Shown: one piece after another, positions 1-11,340 of the stretch
Numbering within the stretch: the stretch's first letter is position 1
Layout of the letters: each line of letters starts with the position of its first letter
Assembly (NCBI GenBank): GCA_958298945.1
Contig: OY282609.1
Coordinates: forward strand, 28,307,212-28,371,211
Reading direction: 5' to 3'
DNA: 64,000 bases
Origin: Atherix ibis
Taxonomy: Eukaryota > Arthropoda > Insecta > Diptera > Athericidae
Position numbers and translations under genes: made by a program
Notes under the pieces: generated by a model
Databases searched by the model: none
What the model was told of the DNA's origin: nothing
What the model saw: the letters and a program-made list of their open reading frames with translations, nothing else

Positions 1-65
1 TAAACAATTTAACTATATAAGAATTTTGATCATTTTAGGAATTATTCGCATTCGATAAATATTAC

Positions 66-188
66 CTTGGATCATCCAATTCCAATTCCTTATCAAGATT
101 TGATTCAATATTTAGCCAAATAGTACCACCATCAGATATGAAGTATAATTCATTGAAGATTGCACTTTTATACCAGTCAGGAAGTCCA
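66..188 (-). CDS. GBA2: GBA2 coding exon 5 (start of the GH116 catalytic domain; gene continues off the window)
   Basis: The exon is 123 bp. Its acceptor is ATTATTAAG before 188 and its donor is GTAAT at 65. It encodes [20 protein letters not shown] then [20 protein letters not shown] and two bases of the next codon. The block [14 protein letters not shown] aligns with human SALFNELYFLADGG, where the glutamate of NELYF is the proposed catalytic nucleophile (human Glu527, from memory). The exon is too short and too close to the window edge for simple ORF detection. The following exons, including the acid/base aspartate, lie beyond position 1. Confidence 0.93.
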
Positions 189-285
189 CTTAATAATAAT
201 AAAATAAACCATCATTAATTTTTTTGTTGAATCGATAAATAAGCTCCCTCTCCCCATACTCAAGAAGTAAGTGATTAAGACTTAC

Positions 286-541
286 GTATCCTCTAAAATA
301 GGTCTCTGCCAAGCATCAATAGCCTTTTCCCAGCTTAAATAGTGCCGCAAAGCATAGTCGCATATTTTGAGTCCAGCTTCACCATCACTCCCGAAATATT
401 TCGTGTAATACCTTAAATACTGTTTGGTTTTTTTTGCAAAGTTTATGTTCGGCATATCCCAGACAAGAATGAATTCCAAGTCGTGAGTTGTCTTTGGTTT
501 TACTGATACCTGTGAACATAGTGCCACCGCAATATCTTTAC
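286..541 (-). CDS. GBA2: GBA2 coding exon 4
   Basis: The exon is 256 bp, separated from exon 3 by a 71-bp intron (542-612) with acceptor TTTATCAG and donor GTAAGTC at 285. Joined to exon 3 it reads [17 protein letters not shown], then [32 protein letters not shown] and [15 protein letters not shown]. The LEFxLxWDMP and YTRFFG-like blocks are conserved in GBA2 at the end of the N-terminal domain. The last codon is split AC|T and completes in the next exon. Confidence 0.95.
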
Positions 542-612
542 CTGATAAAATGATAAATTAACTGATGCATATGTACATTTCCGTTTCCATAGAGCTGTGG
601 TTGATCTCTTAC

Positions 613-1127
613 CTTTTAGCGTTTCGTCCAAAGTTTTCTCACTAAGCCTTCCGGTATCTTTTAATTCCATCCATAGTTTTTCTCCATTTCCAGCTGGATC
701 GAACTGTGTGCATCGCGTGATATTGATTTCGGGCAGGATCCTGCAGGCAAGCGAATAGGTGCATGCCATTCCACATATTGTCTGTTGGATTTTCACTCCC
801 TTAGCTTGCCCTTCAGAGAAATTATCTGCTATAGGTGTTCCTTCAGCATCGTGTTTCTTATTGCCTGTTCCATTCTTGAATGTAAATGTTATTGAAACCT
901 TTCGCTCCTGTTCGCATACATTTTCGATAGTCCACACGAACACACCACATGGCAAGGACGAATCCTTGTAGTCATGCGGTATAACTGGCGATACCTGCCG
1001 CCCAATTAACCGAATACCAAATTCGGATAAATCGATTTCCGTCCATGATCGTGGATACAAACCTGTGTAGTCGCATTGCGACGTATCAAGATTGCTCTCC
1101 CAGGTGCTTAGTACATTTTTCGGACGA
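613..1127 (-). CDS. GBA2: GBA2 coding exon 3
   Basis: The exon is 515 bp, with acceptor CATTACAG before 1127 and donor GTAAGAG at 612. It starts [12 protein letters not shown] and continues [33 protein letters not shown] and [10 protein letters not shown], all strongly matching the human GBA2 N-terminal domain (YPRAW, ILPHDYQDSSLPVGVFVW). It ends in KTLDETLK plus one base. The true exon extends about 67 bp upstream of the first internal methionine (MYPRSW), so a simple ORF call would miss the correct start. It belongs to the beta-rich domain that packs on the catalytic barrel. Confidence 0.95.
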
Positions 1128-2852
1128 CTGTAATGGGATTGGCAAGTTGCATATTGTAATCTTGTTCAATTCGATACGTTTTATCATAAAATGAAATTAT
1201 TACATAAAAATTAGTTTGCGCACAATAAAACACCCACAATAATTAAAGCATAGTTCATGTTGTGTTCAATTTGTTTTTGTTCATACGAATATGTTAGTAT
1301 GGCATGCATGCAAGAAAGCATAAGAAAAGAAAATAATTAATTTAAAATGTTAACGTGACTATAAATAATTAATAAAGAGTCAACAATAAACATCTATTTT
1401 TCAATTTAATCGTATTCTAGTGTAATGGTGTATGTTTGGGGAGTTTATCTACTACACACTAAATGACTATTCGAAATTTCGACTATTTTACCCTTATCTA
1501 TTTGCAAAAGTTGTCTATAAAAAATTTATTACTAACATTTATAATTGTTTGCATTTCTATTCCAAATTCGTGAGAATACTTTTATTATATTGTATGAACA
1601 TATTTCCTCTTTCCTCATCATATAAGATTTATTGCTATAATTTTTGAGTATTAACATTTGATCATAAAAAGTTACGTAAGCACACTATAAACTACGAATA
1701 TGATCTGCCATAATTTTTGCTAACTATTTTTATTTATTTTTTATTTCAAATCAAGTTAGAACTACACTACGAACCATGTCTGATTTTGATTTCACGCCAC
1801 CGAAAAAACTACAATCTTTTTTTATAATAGTTTAAAATGCGAATTAAGCTTTTTTGGTATTAATTATGCAAATAAATTGGAAAAAATTTAAATAAACTTA
1901 AAAAAAACATAATTTTTAATGAAAATTGAGAACTTTTAAAAAAAACACTTTTCGTCAAAATAATTAGAATTTGTTTCGTTTTCGGCAACTGTAATAAAAG
2001 AGGATAAATGTAAATTTAGTGCACGCATTCAAGTAATTCTGTGCATTTAACCATTCTAAAAATGAGCTTTAACCAAAAAAATGGAAACTTCCAGAAAACA
2101 TTTAAAAGAGTTTTTTTTTATTAAACTCTCTTTTAATAAAAAGAAAACTCTTTTTAATGTTTGAGCAATTTAAATTATGCAAATTAAAATTTTCAGGTGA
2201 AAAAAGTTTAATTTTTTGAATTTTCAAACTTTTCTTAACACGCTAATTTTAGGCAAAACTATGGGAATTTTGGAATAATTGTAACTTTTATGCTTAAATG
2301 AGAAATTTTCTGATCTAAATTCTTATCACTTACTTTATAAAATTGAATTTATTTTTAAACTATTTTTATTTTTTTTTTAGAAAGTCAATTTTTTAATCAA
2401 GATAAATTTGCAGACAAATGATTAAAAATAAAATGTTTAATCATTTTTTAACTTATGCAAAAATAAAAGTTCACATTTGAGAAGTAATAAGAAATAGGAC
2501 ATTTTTTTAACAATATTTCATTTGTCGTAGTTCGAATATTTTATAGAAACCGGAACTAGTAATAAAATCGACTGTGGTTTTATTTACATATCCTGCTTGT
2601 ACAAATTGAAAAATAGATTTTTTTTTACCAATCCTAAATAAGACAAATCAATGTTAAAAACGTATAAATTCAAACTTACACATTTAAAATAAAAAGTATA
2701 AAAAAAAATAAAAAATTTGTTCTATTGTAGTTAAAATTTGTGCTTTTATATTTAAATTTATAAAAAGAAAAAAATCGTTATTTGAAACATAGAAAGCTCA
2801 GCTAATTTAACAATTTAATGTAATTATAACAAGAAGAAAAACTTTTTTTTAC
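1128..2852 (-). other. GBA2 intron 2, AT-rich, no gene seen
   Basis: This 1,725-bp intron lies between exons 2 and 3. It is very AT-rich with many short A and T runs. It has no transposon end or coding signal that I recognise. Confidence 0.8.
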
Positions 2853-3122
2853 CTGTATTTGGACAGAAGGCTCTGAAATATGGTCTTATCCTTTTCATCC
2901 TTTATAGTAATGATGAATTGGTTGGCGTGTATCGTTTGAAATTCATACATGCCAGGTCGCATTTGGAATCGACAGAACTCGCCAGCGAAGCCGCGTCCAA
3001 TTGTGCCACCACCAATACCTCCGATAGGCACTCCATAAATTTGCCTGGACGGCTCCGCGTAGTAATAGTCCATAAGGGCGCGTCGGCCCTCTCGCGTGAC
3101 TTTCAAATAATATGCTAAATAC
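2853..3122 (-). CDS. GBA2: GBA2 coding exon 2
   Basis: The exon is 270 bp, with acceptor CGACAG just before 3122 and donor GTAAAA at 2852. It encodes [14 protein letters not shown], then [19 protein letters not shown] and [16 protein letters not shown]. The glycine-rich [11 protein letters not shown] stretch followed by EFCR is a hallmark of GBA2 proteins and opens the N-terminal beta-sandwich domain (GBA2_N). The last codon is split AG|T and continues at 1127 to give [10 protein letters not shown]. No frame defect is visible. An open frame continues upstream of the splice acceptor to 3211 but is intronic. Confidence 0.95.
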
Positions 3123-3123
3123 C

Positions 3124-6100
3124 TGTCGATGTGTGTCCGGAATCGCATGATGTGGACACAATGCCGCCATCGGTCGTCAGTCATATGTGGAATTGGTAGA
3201 TGGTGAAACAAAGCATTTTCGAGTCAATTAATAGACATCAGTACACAATTTTTGGTCGTACATTGAAGTTGGCCCATCCATGATGGTTTTATATTCCACA
3301 GACAGAGTTTCACCATACCACATCGTAATATTCACAATTTGAGTTTTCGTATGGCGATAGGATCAAAATAATATCGTCGGATCGATTCCATATGCAACAC
3401 CCACACCAATACCAAATTACATGACAGCAAAAAAGCAATTCGAAAAATAGAAAAGGAAAAAATAGAAAAATTTTATAAATAATTATAATTAATGTTTGCG
3501 TTGATAATTATTTTAATATTTTTTGGTTGGTTTTGGTGTTCTTCTCTTAAAACCGAACTCGAGAATAACTAAATTTTATCTTAAAGTTTTCTTAAAGTTA
3601 TAAAAGCTAAAAGAAAATTTGATCAAAGATTTCACAAGGACTATTTTGTTTCTAGAACTGTCCGAAACATTCCATTTCTCCCAATTACTGATTAAATAAG
3701 AAAAATTATTTTGAAAGTCAGCGTTCTGGTAAAATTGTATGCACGCACGTCTTACCTATTAGAAGTTGTAAAAAATTCACATACTCGTATAAAAAATTCA
3801 CATACTCGTTTAATATGGAAGGACTTAAATGGAATTGCGGATACTAATAAAAGTTCAACTAGTATTTTCTCTATCGAGTGCATGAAAAAAATTGAAAATG
3901 TCTTTGGGATATCCATTCGTTTATCCATTTAAATGCTATGAAATATTTATAAAAGTTTGTATTATGAGAAAATTTCTACATTTACGATTAAAAATGTATC
4001 TAGGATTATCTTATTATTTTGTTTTAGATTAGCTTTGTGGGACCTCGTGAGGTACGGAAATCTTAAGTTGTATTAATTTTAAGTTTTACTTACAGTAAAT
4101 TGCATTCTTTTTATTTCAAAAATTTTAAGTCTGAAAAAATCTTATACAGTAAAATAGATCTTTGGAATTAATTGTGGGATCGAACATTTAAAATGTCGAC
4201 AAATGAATTGAAAGAACCTCTAAATTGAGCCAAATAATTCTAATAATAATTTTAAAAACAATAAGTATTTTGTGCCATTTGGCTAAGTACATATGTATAT
4301 ATACTTTAAGCATAAAAATAATCTCATTTAGCAGTTTTCCCTAATCATACAAGATATGGATACGTTCATAAATATTTAATAGGAAATATCATACTTTTTT
4401 TCAAATATCAAATATGAAGATATCAATTATTGATGGATTATTATATATTTTCCCATAAAAGTAAATATTTATTTTCTACTTAATCGATGACATGTAAAAA
4501 TACTAATCCATCCATCTATTCGTTATGTAAATATGGTATGTCAGTTTTACTTTTAAAAGAATACCTTATGCAATAGAAAATCATCTCTTATATCATATTT
4601 TATCCTTTATAGACAATTTTTTTGTACAGAATTTTAATTTTTGCTATTTTTTACAATAGCAAAAATTTAATTTGTAAAACTGTAGTAACTACATTAAAAT
4701 ATAGTAAAATACTATACAATTTTTGATCAAAAACCAAATCTTTTAAAATTCACTTGTTTGTAATTTCTGCTAATAAATATATTAAATTATTATACAAATT
4801 GAAATATATTATTTTGTGGAAAATGGGAAAAAAATTGTATTTTTTTTTTGAGTTAAAATTAATATAAAATTTTAAATATTTCAGTTCCGTGTCCTGGCAA
4901 ACTTAAAAATTGTCGAATTCGAGCATGTAAAAAGTTTTAGTCATTTGTAATTAAAAAAATTCAGACTTTTTAAAATCTAAAATAATTGACAAAATTAATT
5001 TTTTATTAAGAAAGTTTAATAAAAAAAATTCCAAAATTAGTTAAATAATAAAATCCAAAAGATTAATTATCAAAAACGGGCAAATGGTTTTTTTGAATTT
5101 TAGACTTTGAATTTTTGGTTGAATATTAAATTTTTAAGTTTTGAATTTTTAACATTAGAAATACAAAATACTCATCGATATCCATTTCTAACAAAAATTG
5201 AACAATTTGAATTTTTGCAAGAAAATTTAGTAAAATTTATAATATTTAAGCTATAACTTGAAATTTCTGTAATATATTAAAAAAATTGATTGTAATAAAT
5301 GGGAGTAGATACAATAATTGCTATAGAAAATAATTTTTTATTTTAATTTTTTATTTTGGACCTTAATTAAGTTTTTGGGATTTTTGATATTTTTTTTATT
5401 ATTAGAAACAGAAAGTATTTGTGCATTTAAAATATATTTCATACTTACCCAAAGATATTTCATACTCTAAGGAATTTAAATTCCAAGATTTAATGAATAA
5501 AAAAATACTATTTTCAACAGTTAAATTTCAATTTACCTTTCCTCTTTCTTTCAAAAAAAATTGTACTTACATAAAAGAGAATAATAAAAAATCAATCTTA
5601 AAATTATTGAATTTTAATATTTATAGAAACATTAAAAATATTCATAATAGACTATAGAAATTTTAATATTTTAATACCAACATTCATAGTAATTAATTCT
5701 TACTAAACTTAAGAATTTTCTGAATTGAAAATGAAAACTCTTTAATCTGCACTGTTATATAAACAAGTATCAAAAAGATATTTAATTTCTCATCTCATCT
5801 TTGCTTAGAGTAATCATAAATCTGAAGTGGACAATTTATTTCTGGTCAGATTGGGTACTAAATGAAAATGAAAATATATAAAAGGATACACATGGAAGGA
5901 TAAGATATTCTCTTATAAATATTAATGTATTTGGGCTGTACCACAGTTTCGATCTTAACTTGATTCGATTCAGATGACATGACATTTGGAACAAGAGCAA
6001 AGGATTCATTCCCATTTCTGAATATTAAATGTTTTCACGTATATAAGAGCAAAAGATTTAAAGGATTATGTTGTGAATTTTTTCTGTATTTTTATTTTTC

Positions 6101-7180
6101 TCATCCTTAAATATGTGAAAAATATTTTCAATTACAATTTTTCCTTCTAATATTTGGTAAGAATATTATTTTGAATATATTCAAGGATATAAAAAATATA
6201 TTATTTCTATATGACAAATTCTCGTTTCTCTTTTTCAATCTTATGACAGTTGCAAGTATATTATATACTGATTGTTGAAGGGATGGTATGGTAGTGGTTG
6301 GAACTATGAGATATAAATCAAAAATAAAATCACAAATGCTTTTCACAATATATTTAGCCGTAAAACATTTATCATGAATTATATAAATGCTTGAATTTTT
6401 TATTATATTTTCACGTGAGTCTGAAAAATTAAAAATTCTCAGAAGGACGAAGCAAATTTATTACAAGGACATTTGTTAAAATTATAAATGTGGTCGATAA
6501 AAGATTTTTATATATATTTTTTTAAGTATTTACAAACATAAAATTGATGTGAACTCGTGTACCTGTATGGCTGATTTCTCATGTGTTGCTACAGAATATG
6601 ATTCACTAAAGATTTTATAAATAAAAACTTCTATAAGAGCATTATTAATGATTTTGTTTTTGTAAGGATGTGTTTTGAGAAGAAATATGGCAGTTACAAT
6701 CAGATTTGATCGTTAAATTTTTAAAATTATCTTCAGATTTTGTTCATGGAAATTTTGTTAGTTGGAAATTTAGAATTGGCTGAATTTGTGTTTTATATTT
6801 AAGGAAACGTCACATTAAAAATCGTTTTGTTAAAAGGAAAATAAAATTGAAACATATTTGATGATTTTTACAGCTTTAATAGATATTTAAGGAATACGAA
6901 ATTTTGAATATAATAGAAGATGTTCTTACAACATCACTGCTTAACTATTCTAGTCAATAGTTTCGCCAAAACATTTTGATTCCAAATTTTAGTTATACAA
7001 ATTTCAAGTTTCTCCTTTTATTTAACATGCATAAGATCACGTATATACTAGAGCCTCAAAAATTATTCGGATACTTTATAAATTTCATTATTCAAAGGCT
7101 TGAATTTGTTTTGATACCAATCTCTGACTGTTCGAACTTTTTAAAGCTCTATCATAAGTAAAGACGGATAAATTAATTTG
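3124..7180. other. AT-rich intronic stretch without a gene
   Basis: I see only AT-rich sequence with homopolymer runs, plus one short tandem duplication at 3770-3809. The open frames here are short, K/N/I/F-rich and without recognisable domains, as expected by chance in such composition. Confidence 0.6.
3770..3809. repeat. Tandem duplication, 19-bp unit
   Basis: The unit aaaaaattcacatactcgt occurs at 3770-3788 and again at 3791-3809. Confidence 0.85.
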
Positions 7181-7560
7181 AGTGAGAGGAAGCAGTTCCC
7201 TTTTGCGCATTTACTGATCAACAATGGTGTAACAATCAGACGTCCCGTCTAGGCCTGCTGAATCAAATAACTCCAGACGTTCTGGCTAACTCATCTTCTG
7301 CGACCACAAATGGAGTCACTTTAGACTTTCCGGGCAGGATCTTTTTCATCAATACGGATTAATTATCCAGCCCACCATAATACGATTGAGCTTAATTATA
7401 TCCATAATCGTGCGGTCGCAGTAACGCTTCAGAATCTTGTCGTTAAATAGCCTTGGAGATCGTCCATCCTTATATACCTGTCCAAAAATTCTTTGAAGGA
7501 TCTCCTCCTCTCGAATGCGGACAAGAACTCAAGTTTCCAAAGAATACATGCGATAAGACA
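7180..7560. other. GC-richer block of unknown origin
   Basis: This block is visibly richer in G and C than its surroundings and sits just upstream of a mariner copy. On the minus strand it reads fragments such as DGRSPRLFNDKILKRYCDR interrupted by stops. This suggests an old decayed coding repeat, but I cannot assign it to a family. Confidence 0.3.
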
Positions 7561-7691
7561 TTCCGCACAAAGATTTCATATTATTTTTCTATTGGAATTT
7601 AAAATTGCAATTTTAGATCGCTTAGTAAAATGAGAAGGATCTACCACAATTGGTAAACATTTTAATTTAGGCGAATCAACTACAATATATA

Positions 7692-8332
7692 CGAGCTCTG
7701 TTCAAAAAGTATCGCACATTTTTGAATTTCCGTGGGTTACGTATATTCGATTTTCGATTTTTTCGGCCATTTTAAATGTTCAGTGACGAATCATGGGTTT
7801 ATGGTTATGACGTGGAAACCAAAGCTCAATGATCCCAATAGAAGCTGCCGCACGAGCTAAAACCGAAAAAAGCACGCCAAGTTCGGTCGAATGTGAAGGT
7901 TTTGCTTACAGTTTTCTTCGATTGCAGGGGCGTGGTACATCATGAGTTCTTGCCACAGGTTAGAACAATCAATAAAGAATATTACCTGCACGAAGCAATT
8001 TTTGGCCAAAAACAACACACTAATAATGCCGTAGCCACCGTATTTTCCAGATCTGGCACCCTATGACTTTTTCTTGTTCCCGAAACTGAAGAGCCCCATG
8101 AAAGGACGACGCTACGCTTCGATTGAGGAGATAAAGACGGCATCGAAGGAGGAGCTGAACAAGATCACAAAAAATGATTTTTTGAAGTGCTTCGAGGATT
8201 TGAAAAAAACGTTGGCACAAGTGTATAATATCTGGTGGGGATTACTTTGAAGGGGACAAAATAGATATTCATGAATAAATAAATAATTTTTGAAAAAACA
8301 CAAAACTCGCGATATTTTTTGAACAGACCTTG
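7692..8332 (+). mobile_element. Irritans-type mariner, internally deleted copy (641 bp)
   Basis: The left end is cgagctctgttcaaaaagta and the right end is the inverted form tttttgaacagaccttg. Both are flanked by TA. Transposase sense is the plus strand. The left non-coding end is joined directly to the TGDESWVYGYD region, so the N-terminal DNA-binding half is gone. Frames then give the FFDCRGVVHHEFLPQ block. A second deletion removes the HHDN segment with the second catalytic aspartate, before PPYFPDLAPYDFFLF. The 3' part matches the full-length copy at 30657-31962. The copy cannot encode a transposase. Confidence 0.9.
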
Positions 8333-10500
8333 TATGTGTCAATTCCGGTACAAATTAGGCGCCAATTCAATAAGCATTCAATTTTTCTTATTTCTAAGAA
8401 CTTCTTTTATGCGCTTTTAAGTTAAACTTGCACCCATTACTTTGGTTTTATGCGTTTTGAGAATATTTCAGAACGTATGCATAATTTTTCAAGTTCAATC
8501 TTTTTTATAGAGTTTATTATGTGCGATCATTTTCTCTAGAACTTTTTAAGATATAATAAAAAAAATTTCAATTTATGAATCTTTATAAGGACGATAATAT
8601 TGTTGGAAGATATTAAAAATACTCGTTCAATTTTGTTGATAATTCGAGGTAACTAAATTTAATGTTTTCACAAAAAAATAAACACTCGATAAATACTTCA
8701 TTAAAATTATAATTTACCTAGAGTGATTTTTTTTTTAATGTATTGTAATGTAATTTTTTTTGATATAACTTTGCAAGAATAAAGATTATGAATGGGATTA
8801 AAGTAAATATTTTCAGCGTAGGCACTTTTCTATAAGAAAAACTATCCACAAAGAAAAACTAAACCAAAATTTCAACTTTAAGATGAAATGTGCTTATTTC
8901 CAGCCGGTGGCAATTTTTTTTTAATGAACTGTTTACATTCAGTAAATAGAAATTGAATGAAATTAAGTTGTATTCATGGAAACGGTCTTTGGAAAATATT
9001 TGCGAATCGATAGACGAACACAAACGTCCAAGAAGGCGCCTAGCACGTTCACGTTATTATTTCCATCACAGAATGTGGGCGACTAAGTCTATTTTAGCTT
9101 TAGTAAAATTAATTATCTGTGAAAAAGCATCTCCTCTACAATTTTGCTTCTTTTATAATGTGTCCATTGATTATAAGGTTAAATTGTTTTATTGTAAACT
9201 GGAACCGAGGATTGGCTGGGTGCTATTCGAAAAGTGGCAACAAACAACGTAACTGACCCATAGACATGAGTAATGGTCACTTTAACTAAAACACAAATTA
9301 ATTGATAATTGTATGGTAATTAAATTGCAGTAATTAATAAAGAAACAAAGTTCATAAAGGTGTTATATTTAATGCGTTTTATAGTTGAAATCATTAAAAC
9401 TATTGTAAATCCGAATACAGAAGGTAAGACTATCATACACAGAGTATTATGCTCGTATAGATATTCTCTGTCTGTGCCTTACAATTAATTTTACTATAAA
9501 ACGTAGAATGTGGATCAGATCCACTAAATAATTAGGGTAGGGGTGCTGGCACTTATCTCAAATTGACTAATGTACGAGTGCTCGTATTATGTCATATTTT
9601 TCTGGTACAGTGCACTTAAATTGTTATCTTGTTGAGATTATATGCACGTATGGGAGATGGGGTAGAGTTATTCCTTAATGTGAACAAAGGTCAGATTGAT
9701 GTCAAGGTTAATCATGTTAAGAGTGAAAATGCAGATTTGATGCTCGAAATGAAATTATATCACAAATCAACTATTTAGAAAATGTATCTCAAAATTTATA
9801 TTAAATTTAATTGGAACTTTGCGTATTTATTATTTTTAGGAGATGTTTTGATATTTGGAAAAGTTTCATATATTTTTATAGTGTTTTCATAAAATAAGCC
9901 TTGAACCGGTTAGAATTGCAGAAATTTGTATGCAACAAAGTTAGGTAATGTACTGGTTCATATGTTCGTGATCAGATATAAATTCTGCGCTAACTCTAAT
10001 AGCCATGCTTTTGAGCAAATTGGGAAAGAATGTGATCTTTACAAAGCCTACAACTTAGGTTAAAACACAATCTAGTCGACTTCATGCCCCTATGGAATTG
10101 CTAAGCGTCCATGAAGTAGATAGTGGAGCTCCTATCAAGTTGATATGTACCAGGACCCATAGGAGCGGCAGTTTGGTCATCGTCTGATTCCAGATCCTTA
10201 TAACGGCCGAGTGTTTACACCTGCAGCTATGTATAAAACGCACATTGTTACAAATTCAAATGGAGATGGTTATAAAAAAATAATCTTACGTTTGAAGAGG
10301 TAGGATTCCTAGTGCCAGCAGATTTGGAAGTGAGCAAGCGTGCTCCCAATCGTCGTTACCCGATAATCGCAATGTTGGTGTGGTAAAACAGTTCGCCAAG
10401 GGATAAAACAAAAAGTGTAAGGAGAGAAAGAACGTTGGATGTCGAAAATAAGGAAAAGAAATGTTTCGCCACCACTTTAGGAAGTCCGCGCGACTTAAGG
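8333..10500. other. Intronic DNA, no gene identified
   Basis: This stretch is AT-rich. An open frame at 8953-9252 (99 codons, basic, beginning MNEIKLYSWKRSLENIC) has no motif I recognise and no splice support. Around 10080-10250 the composition is richer in G and C, possibly an old repeat. Confidence 0.5.
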
Positions 10501-10509
10501 AAGTCCGCG
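10479..10509. repeat. Short direct repeat beside the SINE
   Basis: The 12-mer aggaagtccgcg occurs at 10479-10490 and again at 10498-10509, immediately before the tRNA-like head. It may be part of the SINE head or a local duplication. Confidence 0.7.
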
Positions 10510-10705
10510 ATAGCACAGTCGTTAGTGTTCTGGACTACCATCCAAGGGGTCATATGTTCGAACCCCACTGAGTCATGGTCCTACCCTAAGTACGTATCAC
10601 CACTTTAATTTCGTTTCATATCATTTCATTTTCTTATCCCTTGTCATCTCCTTGTGGTATCATAACGGACCGACTGAGACAGTAGAGAGTTACTAAACAA
10701 ACAAA
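10505..10705 (+). mobile_element. tRNA-derived SINE, copy 1
   Basis: The head holds an A-box-like tagcacagtcgttagtg and, about 45 bp later, a B-box-like gttcgaacccc, as in an internal RNA polymerase III promoter. Roughly 85 bp (gcgatagcacag... through gtcatggtcctac) are nearly identical to the reverse complement of 53300-53390. It then diverges into a body and an AC-rich tail (aaacaaacaaattaac). Two dispersed copies sharing a tRNA-like head identify a SINE. It is not a functional tRNA gene because no acceptor stem closes. The exact 3' limit is uncertain. Confidence 0.75.
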
Positions 10706-10779
10706 TTAACAAAGGCATTGTTGACCACTGAAGATAGCTTGCCTGCTCAAGCTCCAAAAGCCCCGGGGATTCATAAGTA

Positions 10780-11340
10780 ACAATCTGTCCAAAAAACACT
10801 AAAGACCATATGGCGGGTCTGCAATCACTCTATATATAGCGACCATTAGGTTATATTGCTGCTGGTAGGTCCGTCAACGGGCGTGAAACAATGTCCACGA
10901 AGGTTTTTACAACCGGTTGGAGAGTAAAGGCATTCGATAGGGAAGCTCTTTTTATTGCAATGGAGGAGGTAGCCCTCTCTGGTACAGGGCAGAACAAGGT
11001 TAAGCAGCTGAATCTAGCTTTGTTGATGTTTTCGATGCCTCTTCCAACACTCCAGGGGTAAGCATCATTAACGACTTCGCAGCATAAGATAGCATGAAGA
11101 GAGTTGGAACGTGCTATCCAAGAGAGCAAGCGGCGATGCTACAGTGAACTGTGTGGCGAAATCGAGAACAATCCATGGTGTAGGTCGTATTAATTAGTTA
11201 TAAAAGGCTCTTCCATTGGGGTTCCGACCCGCAACCAGTGACTATATTTAAAAGGGCTCGATACCTTATAAGGAGAGTATTCCACGAATTACGGAGGACA
11301 AACTTTATGGTTAAAAACAACTTAACAAGCACTCATTGGC
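10780..11340 (+). mobile_element. R1-like non-LTR retrotransposon relic (between endonuclease and RT)
   Basis: In plus-strand frames with stops and shifts one reads TTGWRVKAFDREALFIAMEE and, later, RAIQESKRRCYSELCGEIEN followed by NPWCRSY. This resembles the segment of R1-clade LINE ORF2 just before the reverse transcriptase (…IKRSKxxCFKELCDEVDxDPWGxxY…). The region is GC-richer than the intron around it. There is no intact ORF. It is a truncated relic within GBA2 intron 1. Confidence 0.7.

Noticed and set aside
2849..3211. GBA2 protein starting at the methionine at 3211
   Set aside because: The part upstream of 3122 has no similarity to GBA2, and a canonical acceptor at 3123 joins the conserved region to a homologous exon at 35081.
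8953..9252. 99-codon plus-strand ORF in the intron
   Set aside because: It has no recognisable motif, conserved neighbour or splice signal; it is likely chance.
10505..10590. Functional tRNA gene
   Set aside because: A and B boxes are present, but no closed acceptor stem is seen and a second copy shares the same aberrant downstream sequence, which fits a SINE.
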